Shown piece by piece: positions 55,215-64,000 of a stretch of DNA of 64,000 nucleotides. The stretch lies in the NCBI GenBank assembly GCA_012295275.1, contig CM022672.1, positions 18,374,894 to 18,438,893 on the forward strand, written 5' to 3'. The notes beneath the pieces were generated by a model. That model was not told where the DNA came from, ran no database searches, and was given only the letters and a program-made list of their open reading frames with translations. This DNA comes from Chrysomallon squamiferum (taxonomy: Eukaryota > Mollusca > Gastropoda > Neomphalida > Peltospiridae). The position numbers and the translations under genes are program-made. The first letter of the stretch is position 1. Every line of letters starts with the position of its first letter.

Positions 55215-58200
55215 TTGTTTTGTTTGTGTGGTTTAAGACTACCTGTTTAAGAATAGTTGACACGGTTGTGTTGTATTTCAAAGCAAGTTTTGGTTATATA
55301 AATATTATATGGACATGGAAAGCCCAATTAAGAAAAGCATAAATATTTGAACACTTGGCATTGTCTTTCTTATGAGATATCTTTCTCCTGCTGTGGTACA
55401 CCAAGTAACTAATCATTATTAATTCACATGTTATGTTCTAAATGCCACTGGATAGAGAATATCAGCTATGGCAATTTAGTTGAAATATCTGAGAATGTTC
55501 ACCAAGCTTTTTGCTCAAGCAAACGAAAGCCTATGGGGATTATGTGACGTATGACCTTGGGGTACTTGGCTGTTAAGTTTCGAGGTTGTTGTACTGTTGT
55601 ATTTATAACAGGCAGAGGCCAGCTACGGTCACTTTATGTTAAAGACCTAAAAGGTGGGGGTCATCTAGATTTCACAGTTCATCATACTGTCATGTGTCAT
55701 GCCTTAAGTCAAGTATATGTCACTAAGACACAATGCTTTGTGATTTACCCTTTAAAAAAACAACTCTAAATGGAATCCCTTTATATCAGCATTCTTTACT
55801 TCTTTATAAATAAACAAATAAATACATTTTAAAATTCTGAACAAAAGAATCTGAAACATGGGTGAAACAAAATTAAGAAGGTTCTTTTGAGTTATTTTTC
55901 AGTTTCACGTGTGCATTTTATGCATATTAAAAAATAATAATTGTTGATTAATGTGAACTGTTAATATAGTAATTAATAGATTTTCGTATTATTTGTTGTT
56001 TTTAAATAACATAATTAGTATAGTTACGTCATTTCCCAGTCTAACATTTGGTTTCTTTTTATACTGTTTTACTTACAATTTTTAGTTAATCTTGTAGGTC
56101 ATTAAATAATTTGTTTAATTAAGTCGTTGGTTATTTGGTACATGAATATGAATGCAAGAAATCAGTATAATTGACATATTTTATTAATAATATTTAATGT
56201 TAAAGCATACATATTTATCAAATATAAGATAAATGGAAGACATATTTGATGATAATCAAACATTATTGATTTATATATTAAATGCATTTTAATACGTAAT
56301 TCATTTAATTCATTTGAGATACTTAACTGAATAATACATTTGAATATATATTATAAATCAGTAGCTGTTATTTTTAATTACAGTGAACTCGAATGAGCTG
56401 TTGTATGTATTGTTTATCAAGTGTAATTCAATCATTGGTAAATGCCCTTGTTGTATAGGGCTGACAGTGAGACAAAGGATATTGCCTGTTGCCAAACTCA
56501 CTAGAAAATAGTGGAATATTGACAGCAAGGAAAATATTGATTTGCGATCGGAGAAATGAGAAGCAGCAAGCCAGTCAATGGGTGTAGTTTATATCAAACA
56601 TACACAGCGGATGTGAAATTGGATTGCAACAAATAACAATGTATTTTTTTTTGTTTAAAAGAGATTATATTTTTGTATATTTTTTTACTTTATGGAGTTT
56701 ATTTCAATATACCTATTAGAACTAAACAAATGCTCCTTATTTGTAACAAAAGACTACTGACTTTACAGTTTCCTGTGCATGACACCATCTGGGATATTCT
56801 TTCTAAAGATGGTTACAAAGGTCATAGAGAACAAACTATAGAGGAAAAAAAAACTTATTTACTTTTTAAAATATCTGACTCTATATATCTGACTCAGTAT
56901 GATGTAATGCTTAGTTCAGAACATAAGCCTGAATTAAATCATTGCATTATATCTAGCTAGTCCTCTGTGACTGGTCTATGCTTTGCTGTAAAAGGTATTT
57001 TGTTAACTGATGAGAGTAGTCCATAGATCCTAACAACACCAAAATCCATCAGAAACAATCATGCTTATGTGTTAATAATACAAAGTGTTTAAGTGTCAGT
57101 AAAATATTTATTTTAAAGTTCAAAACACATATTTCATTTTATTTACGTTTTTACATGTAATTTTAATTTTGATCCTACTCATCTGAAATTTTTGTCACAA
57201 TTTATTTTTAATCAGATTATATTACTGTAAAATTCTAATATAAAAATAATTTCTGCACATAGATGTGTAATTTGTATATATATTTTTTTTGGAGTAAATA
57301 TTTGCCATTCCACCATTATTTGTGACAATAGTATAATTTTGTCCTTATTATTATTTTTTATTTTTTTGATATTATATATATATATATATATATATTTTGT
57401 TAGTGTCTATTTATAGCATATAATTGACAACATTTTCAAAGAAATCATTCCAATCATTTTTCATGTCCTCAAACTAATTGTAAATAATTTTTTTTTTTGA
57501 AATTTTCAGTATGCCTCATGCTGCATATCTCTGTATTCTTTCCATATGTAATAGAATACCTAATGATGATAAATAATAACACAGAGAGAGGGAGAGTATT
57601 CAAACCAGAACCATACTTTATTGTGGGTCCATAGGGAATCGGCCATATGTATCAAGCCAGATGTATTAGAATGTATCCATCACATTTCATTACCTTGCTA
57701 CAAGCCCATATCCTGCACAAACTTTCTACAGATCAGACTGGATTATTAGTGATTCATCTCTTCCTCGCTTTTTAACTTGTGTGGCTTCTCAGTAGTGCAG
57801 TCTAAAATGTAATTGTTTCATACAAGAACAGATACTTCATGATGATGGATAGCATTTCACTGGACACAAAACAAAATATTTATTACATTTCAAATGTATA
57901 AATCAGCAGGCTTCTCTCTCAGACTGAGAAAGACATGGTGATAGCAAAATCTTGTAAAAAAAAAAATATCTCTTAGTGTTCTTTTTCAAACTACATCATC
58001 CTTGTATGACACCTGAAGATAAGCGATATATAAACAATATGGATTCAAAGCAGATAGATTGTGTGTTATAGGGGCAATGAATGAATGTTTTAACATTAAT
58101 AGTTATTAGATGTCAAACATGAGATGATATTTGGAGGAAACACATAATGCCACCATCCATGATTAACCGGAAGGGACATTTTAATAAACACCTTTCCATA

Positions 58201-61200
58201 GGCAGGGGAGCAGATATCATGACAAAATCAGTTGCGAAATACCACCTGGAGCAAACACACAATTAGGTGAAAAATAATTCAAAGTATGATCAATAGTGTT
58301 TATTTACATTGTTTTTTGTTTTTCTTTAAGTATTGTACGAGTTGTTTGGTGTGTAGTTGTGTGTGAAAATGTAAACTAAAAGAATAATACTTGATCAATA
58401 AGCAGAAATATTTTATAGGGGAAATAAAAAAATGTAAAAAAAAACACTGAGAAAATCCTTGAAGCTAAATCCTTTTTTGTCTTGTATTATTGTTGGAAAT
58501 ATGTAAATAATTTTTTTTTTTTCTGATGTTATACAGAAAACACATTCAGTTTATTAATGGCAATCATACTTATCTGTATCCAGAAAATCACAGAAATTTT
58601 ATTTATTTTAATGATAAATAAAATGTTTGCTGATTTATAAAGATATGTAAAAAATAACAATACAAAAAAATATCTTAAAAGTAATATCAAGCAAATTAAA
58701 ATGGACCAATGCACACAGCAGAAAATAAATGGCCTAGAATGTAATATGTGCTTAAAGAAATGTAGTATCTTTCGTGTCTTTTCCAATCAACATTTAAGTT
58801 TTTTTTTTTTTTTTAATTTTTACATTATGAAACAATCAAAAGAGTCAGTTTTAATTAAATTAGTGGTTACACTGGAATAGATGTTATATTTGGGAATATG
58901 TGTGGTGAATTTGGATTTGAAATAACTTTGAAGAAGAAAATAAAATTAGCATTATAAAGATTAAAAAATAAAAAAATAAAAAGAGGGCTTAAATCCCAAG
59001 TGTATTTCCCTAAATTTTTGTTTTCAGTCAGTGCTGTTTTGTTCAATTACTAAGTTGCAGCAATAGCATATTGTGAATAGACAAAATAAACATTATTATA
59101 AAACAAAGTCAAAAAAACTATTTCAGAAAATATCGGCAGTGATTTCAAAATATGTTTTAAATCTTTTTGAAAAGATATTGGGTATTTGTACATTATTTGT
59201 TAATTAAAAACTTACTTAATATAATGGAGGAACAACAGAAAATATTTTTTTCATTGGTATCGTTGTCTTACATTAAATTGTTCATGCACCTGTTTTAGTT
59301 GTATCGACAAACAGACAAAAATCACACACACAACACACATGCACAAGTTTGACAGAAATGCACCAAGTTACATCATAACAGTGATTTCGCAGTGGATGAG
59401 TGCTATTTCTCTCTGCTGTGTCCAGATAAATGTAGAAGTCGTGACTTCCTGCACTTGGTCAAAGGATGCTCAGCTTCTGCTTGGGCAAGTTAAAAGCAAA
59501 TCAATACAGCTCATATAAATTACTGACCTCAAGTTACAAGTAACCTTTAATGAGCATACAAATTAAGCCATGCATAGAGATTGAGTGTCTTCTGATATTT
59601 ACTTTCTTTCTTTTTTTTTTTCTCATATAATAAAAATTTTATTTAGGTTGAATATTGTGGATATCATTGAAAATGGTAATAACAGACTAGTGTTCTGAAA
59701 TTCACATATAAGCAAAAATAAAATTGGACTTGTCCCAGGCATTGTTTAGATGTTTTTGCTGTTAACTGTAATTACAATTAAGAGGAAACAAAAAATATAT
59801 TTATATGTACACCCACACACATGTACATGGAGTATAGATATATATATATTTAAATTTATTCTATTAATAATAGAAGTAAAATTTTATAATCAGTACACGA
59901 TTTTCATGTAATTTTTTATTTTTAAATTTATTCTTTTTGTGTTGAAAATTGTTTAACTGTTTTGACAAATCTTGTATTTTTTTATAAATTGTCTTAATCT
60001 TCCATAATTACATCTTGAGTTTATCGCATGTTTTATTGTTTTAAATGCATACTTAAATATGTGTGCATATTAAATGTATCCATACCCAAGACATTTAACA
60101 CAATATCTCGACATACTAACCATTTGAAAGCATAACATTATTATTGTTTATTTGTATAGAAACATATTAACATAAATTTTATTTATTTATTTATTTATTA
60201 AATTGGTTTGTTTTTATTAAATTATATATATATATTTTGTCTTTATTATTTTCATGTTATTACTTGACACATGCTATTGTATATTTGCTTTAATATTTTA
60301 CATCTTTTTGTTTTTTTTTATGTTATTTTAAAGCATGTTGAATTAATATTTTTATATTGCAATTATCAGACTTCATTAAAGTTGTTTAATTTTCTCCTTC
60401 TTTTTTATTTATTTTCAGTTACACATTTCCAACCATGCAAAGCCTTGGAGAAGATCTTGTTTGTGTTTTGGATCAACTTGAGTATGTCAAATATACCAGT
60501 GGCCCTTTTACAAGGATAATATGAAAAATAAAATATTTATACACTAATATATAATTTAGTTGCTCCCAAAGCAATAATTGTTACATTTTCTTAATACTCT
60601 AAACAGATGAGCATAAAATATATATAATGAAAAAATAATGATAACAAATGCATAAATTTAAGTAATTTTATGAAATATTGTGTTCATTTAGTTATGTAAT
60701 TTTTTAATTATCAGCTAAATATATGTACATATATCATACTTTTATTTTGAAAAAAAAAAAAGAATACAAACACTGGAACATTAATATTAAATTATTAAAT
60801 TCTCATTTGCATGATATGGCAGTTTTCAATTAATTTTATTTTCAGAAATGAAATAAAAACTACTTGTTTATAAACAAATCTATGAAACATTTGTCGCATT
60901 TGGTTGAATATTAATTTTTTTTTTTTCGTATTAGTTATTTATTTTAAAAAAAAATGTCCTGTATTTATCAGAGACATCAGAGACATCAAACTGCAATCAT
61001 AAATAAAATAAACACAACAGCTGCTTTTGTTAATTAACTTTTCCAAATTTTAAGACTTTTTTCCACCAACTAAATTAATGCGGAAATAAGTTTATGCTTT
61101 GAAAACTGAAACATTATTATACTCAATTTATACTGATTATACAGGAAAAAATCCACTTAAATCATAACCAATACAGGTACTTTCAAATGCATTGTTCTGT

Positions 61201-62129
61201 TAATAATAATTTTGTTCTGTTTTTAATATTTTAGTGTAAAACAAGTTGTTGGATTAGGAGAAGGTGCAGGTGCCAACATCATCCTTCGATTTGCTGTAAG
61301 TATTATTTTCTTTTAACGTTAGACATATTATTCTTATCTGTCTTCTTACCTTCACTGATTATTTATCAAAGAGTCATGATTAAATGGATGGTTTTTTACA
61401 GAATATTAAGTCACGTACATTATAATTATAGAAAACAAATATTAATATAAAATAAAAGACAACGTTATTAATATAAAAAAACCTAATGATGAGATAAACT
61501 TAATTGTGTCATGTATTACTAATAGAAAAGGTTTACGTATACTTATGATTCTTCTGTTCATGATCAAATTTACAAAAGCTGTCTGTCTGTGTGTTCATGG
61601 TTGAATACATAAATCAATGCTACAGCTGATGTTGCTATGGTTGACTGAAAACAAAACCCCCAGAAACTAACCAAAACAACAACTATAAAACAATAAAAGA
61701 AAAAACAAAAGCAAAACAAGCAACTAACCAATAAATAATAATAAATAATAAGTATATAATGAAAAATGGTTTCTTGACAGATTTATTACTCTGCAGTATA
61801 ATACCATCATAATGTAGCATCCTGAATAATTCACATAAAACATAATGAATGATAATCCATAATAAATAATACATAAATTGTTATTACTATATAAAATGTA
61901 TGTAAAAAAAGAAAAGAAAGTAAATAATATGCAGCTAAGTCAGAAAGAAATTTTTTTTATATATTAATTTAATATATTTTTTTTGTTCATTAGAGACATT
62001 ATAATACATGAATATAGCAAGTAAATAAATGTATGTTAGACACTAAATTCTATCAACTAGTTCTTTGTCAGTTAAATCTGCACTGAGCTTGTCTGCCTTT
62101 GCTGTTATGGTTACTGGCAGGTAACTATA

Positions 62130-62196
<67 letters not shown>

Positions 62197-63537
62197 TGAT
62201 AATTTCCAAAATGCAGTACAAGTAATCTTAGACTAATCAGTTTTTTTGTACTTGTTTATGAATTTATTTCTGTAATAAAAGCTTATCAAATACTATGCAC
62301 ACTGAAATAATGCATTTGCTATTTTTATTTTCATCCATGCAGACACACACTCAGACAGACATAAAAACACACACATATACACATTTTTGTACAAACACAC
62401 AAACTTTGTCATGTTCTGGCTTGTTTCAGAAAGTTCCATCTTCTGCAGTTGTTGGCTATTGTAAGAACTGTAATAAATGTAATATAAATCTAATGTTTTT
62501 CTAACCATACTGTACTGCAAAAGTTCACATATACTTTCAACACTGTGTACTTCATTTTTTTAATTATTATTTTTTTTTATATCAGTTGGCTCAACCTGGC
62601 CGGGTTTTGGGAGCCTGCCTCATACACTGTACAGGACAGCAAGCTAATTTCATGGAATCTATGAAGGAGAAGGTAAATAAAACAACATGAACTTCACAAA
62701 TACTTTTTTTTTATTGTTATATGTTAATGCAGACCTGTTCAGAATAATAACAATAGACATGAATCAATAGATGGATATAACATAAATAACTCAGATCAGT
62801 TGGATTTTCATAGTATATAACAGTATATTCATATATATATATATATATAAGTAATAACAAACAACATATAATTCTTCTGTTAATAGAGGAAAAATTCCCA
62901 AAAGATTAACTGTTAAAAATGCTGTGAATTAATTTTGTATTTTTGGCAAAAATTAATAGTTTTGCATTTGAGTCTTATTATGCACTACTGGATCTTTTTT
63001 TTTTTTTTTTTCCCCCCACAGGATGGTTAATGTTTTAAGGCAGTTTTTAAGAATGAAAATATATTTTATATCTTTTTATGAAAATACATCCTTTAAAATC
63101 AGGTGATTTAATTAAAGTTGTAATTTTTTATTTACTTTTTTCATCTTTTATTAAAAGCATATAGTTTCTTAAAGTAATTCCAAACTGTGGGAACATTTGA
63201 AATTCTGCAGATAAAAGTTGGTTCAATTTCAACTTTAATTTTCAGATGAATACCTGGAAGCTTGACCAGATTGGCATGAATCCATCAGCAGAAGCCTACC
63301 TTGTCGTTCATCGATTTGGAACTGTGAGTTTACATGCCTTTGTTGACATTAAATCTATGTTTTTGTAGCCTTTGGAAATGCTCATGCATATTATTTCATA
63401 ATTTTACTCTTTTTTGTCTTCTCTCCCTATAGGCTCACAAGAACATACTTAAACATTCACTTAAGAAGCAGAAACAATTTGTGGTATTACATAATGTTTG
63501 TTCAGAGTTAACAGTTCAGATAACATGTTACTGTTAG
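38754..63537 (+). CDS. NDRG-family protein, ZK1073.1-like (3' end uncertain)
   Basis: Nine exons with matching splice phases encode at least 176 residues of an NDRG (N-myc downstream-regulated) protein. This is an alpha/beta-hydrolase-fold family regarded as non-catalytic and mostly cytoplasmic. Order: VGRFKVYIQGDL (start of the fold), LTVHDLGCNHSMW (residues 32-44), IHVDVPGQEDDAPDLP, MQSLGEDLVCVLDQL, GLGEGAGAN (107-115), LGACLIHCTG and MNTWKLDQIGMNPSAEAYLV. The nucleophile elbow has Glu110 where an active hydrolase has Ser. Similarity is closest to the divergent nematode ZK1073.1 type, as recalled. A ninth exon keeps the frame but loses family resemblance and stops at 63,535-63,537. The usual C-terminal part is absent here and may lie beyond the window. 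Confidence 0.82.
39005..39055 (+). CDS. NDRG-like exon 2
   Basis: Encodes VREISAPRVGRFKVYIQ. TTTAAG acceptor and CAG/GTAAGC donor, phase 0. Confidence 0.88.
43690..43795 (-). mobile_element. tRNA-derived SINE-like fragment
   Basis: On the minus strand a tRNA-like order is visible. GCCTTGGTGCTGTGGTTAA (A-box-like, plus 43,748-43,767) is followed about 25 bases later by AGGATCGAATACTGG (B-box-like, 43,712-43,726) and then TTGGCTCCATTCC. The arms and anticodon loop are degenerate, and no long A-tail or target duplication was identified. Confidence 0.45.
44511..44608 (+). repeat. Two tandem ~49-bp copies
   Basis: TACAATGTTACACAGG(GG)TATCAGATCC... occurs twice back to back, from 44,511 and from 44,561, differing by a two-base indel and one or two substitutions near the end. 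Confidence 0.9.
45316..45368. repeat. (TTTA)n microsatellite
   Basis: About thirteen ATTT repeats in intron 2 of the NDRG-like gene. Confidence 0.95.
46845..46902 (+). CDS. NDRG-like exon 3
   Basis: Encodes GDLKHKQFVVLTVHDLGCN, the beta-strand and HD(L/I)G landmark of NDRG proteins. TTTACAG acceptor, donor GTAAGT after the first base of the next codon. Confidence 0.92.
47352..47469 (+). CDS. NDRG-like exon 4
   Basis: Encodes HSMWTNFLSHSSMEEITKRA and then AFIHVDVPGQEDDAPDLPA. The HVD(x)PG motif is diagnostic for NDRG. GATTAG acceptor, donor GTGAGT, exit phase 2. Confidence 0.93.
47470..60418 (+). other. Intron 4 of the NDRG-like gene (12.9 kb)
   Basis: The largest intron in the window. Open frames inside (for example 55,551-55,769 and 56,673-56,960) show no recognisable family. 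It contains a 35-base A-run (48,607-48,641), (ATT)n runs at 52,181-52,229 and 54,782-54,829, TA runs, a GT run at 55,191-55,215 and a 16-bp-stem hairpin at 52.35 kb. I see no clear autonomous transposon. Confidence 0.65.
52351..52387 (+). repeat. Short inverted repeat (hairpin), 16-bp stem
   Basis: AATTAATTGAAAAGCC, a five-base loop (CCAGT), then GGCTTTTTAATTAATT. The arms pair at 15 of 16 positions, and the remaining one is a G-T wobble on the sense strand. It lies inside intron 4. Confidence 0.9.
60419..60481 (+). CDS. NDRG-like exon 5
   Basis: Completes a split Asp codon, then encodes YTFPTMQSLGEDLVCVLDQL. ATTTTCAG acceptor, donor GTATGT, exit phase 2. Confidence 0.92.
   Translation, partial: LHISNHAKPWRRSCLCFGST
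61235..61295 (+). CDS. NDRG-like exon 6
   Basis: Encodes VKQVVGLGEGAGANIILRFA, the degenerate nucleophile elbow of the fold, with Glu in the catalytic Ser position. TTTTAG acceptor, GCT/GTAAGT donor. Confidence 0.93.
62132..62194. repeat. (GT)n microsatellite
   Basis: An uninterrupted GT run of about 31 repeats in an intron of the NDRG-like gene. Confidence 0.97.
62586..62672 (+). CDS. NDRG-like exon 7
   Basis: Encodes LAQPGRVLGACLIHCTGQQA and then NFMESMKEK. Phase 0 at both ends, with an AAG/GTAAAT donor. Confidence 0.92.
63246..63323 (+). CDS. NDRG-like exon 8
   Basis: Encodes MNTWKLDQIGMNPSAEAYLV and then VHRFGT. TTTTCAG acceptor, ACT/GTGAGT donor. The last exon with clear family similarity. 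Confidence 0.92.
63433..63537 (+). CDS. NDRG-like exon 9, possible alternative terminal exon
   Basis: A strong polypyrimidine tract and CTATAG acceptor precede a phase-0 frame reading AHKNILKHSLKKQKQF, continuing 34 codons to TAG. It lacks the expected helical continuation of NDRG proteins. It may be an alternative terminal exon, or it may use an internal donor (GTGGTA or GTTTGT after 63,480) and continue beyond the window. Confidence 0.45.
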   Translation, partial: AHKNILKHSLKKQKQFVVLHNVCSELTVQITCYC

Positions 63538-64000
63538 GATTTCTGCAGAAACTAAAAACATGAAATTAAGTGTCTCTGAATAATCTCTATCCTTTTTTTT
63601 CTTTCTCAACAGTTAATTGATTTAAGATATCTGGTTAAGTGTTTTTTTCTAAAAGAGATTAAATTATGAATAAGAAGACTTAGAAGTGTTTTAATGTTAT
63701 AACCATTGAGCGTCTTCTTAAAAGTAATGTTATATGGATAATGTATTTTTTCAAAATTTTGTATATTAAAGTGAACATTTTATTCTGAATAACTATTTCT
63801 TTGAAGGGATAAAATAAAAATATGAATATTTATTGGGGAATGTATAATGCATATATTGAGGGTCTGAGAAAAAAGCTGTGTTAATATATTTAGATCTGGA
63901 AGAATATCAATTTCTGAGAAAAATTCAGAATAAATATCTGTTCATGGATTGAGATGAAAATTCTGAATAATTTTGTATTTGCAGAAGGTTTAAGACAAAA

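Noticed and set aside
55551-55769. 72-codon open frame in a slightly GC-richer patch
   Set aside because: No recognisable motif or flanking splice sites. The patch may be a decayed repeat, but I could not support a class.
56673-56960. 95-codon open frame in the large NDRG-like intron
   Set aside because: It is mixed-composition and at first looked gene-like, but no family motif, splice context or repeat-element signature was found. It is probably chance or a very old element fragment.

Overview
This is an AT-rich, intron- and microsatellite-laden eukaryotic window, most likely from a mollusc and plausibly a cephalopod such as an octopus. That assignment is inference. It rests on an OAMB-type octopamine-receptor-like GPCR, a cilia gene, an invertebrate-type NDRG-like gene, introns up to about 13 kb, very long (CT)n, (TA)n and (TTA)n tracts, and a tRNA-derived SINE-like fragment. 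I see no bacterial operons, ribosome binding sites or CRISPR arrays.

Layout. 1-5.9 kb is repeat-rich intergenic DNA. 5,911-7,588 (+) holds an aminergic GPCR with all seven transmembrane segments, but its reading frame changes in the third intracellular loop. 7.6-19.9 kb is gene-poor, with microsatellites, a degenerate 70-bp satellite and one promoter-like patch. 19,880-32,830 (-) is a complete coding model of CFAP99 (cilia- and flagella-associated protein 99). It has 18 coding exons that I could join with consistent splice phases, plus a candidate 5' non-coding exon ending at 33,476. 33.6-38.75 kb is the head-to-head intergenic region, with a large palindrome, a (CT)n(AC)n block and an orphan CCAAT/TATA patch. 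From 38,754 (+) to the window edge runs an NDRG-family gene resembling nematode ZK1073.1. Nine exons are recognisable, two of its introns are 7.8 and 12.9 kb, and its 3' end is uncertain or lies outside the window.

The three genes share no obvious pathway. The receptor would act in monoamine signalling at the plasma membrane, CFAP99 in motile cilia and flagella, and the NDRG-like protein as a non-catalytic alpha/beta-hydrolase-fold protein in the cytoplasm. CFAP99 and the NDRG-like gene are divergent neighbours with start codons about 5.9 kb apart.

Most noteworthy: (i) five tandem 116-bp units in a CFAP99 intron, each carrying a copy of the last 31 bases of the adjacent exon with its donor site and a potential new acceptor; (ii) a one-base deletion in an A-run of CFAP99 exon 8, where an alternative frame restores both the protein and the splice phase; (iii) the frame break in the GPCR; (iv) long perfect palindromes at 27.3 and 34.4-34.6 kb; (v) two promoter-like patches with no gene attached. 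I did not find a clearly novel multi-gene system.
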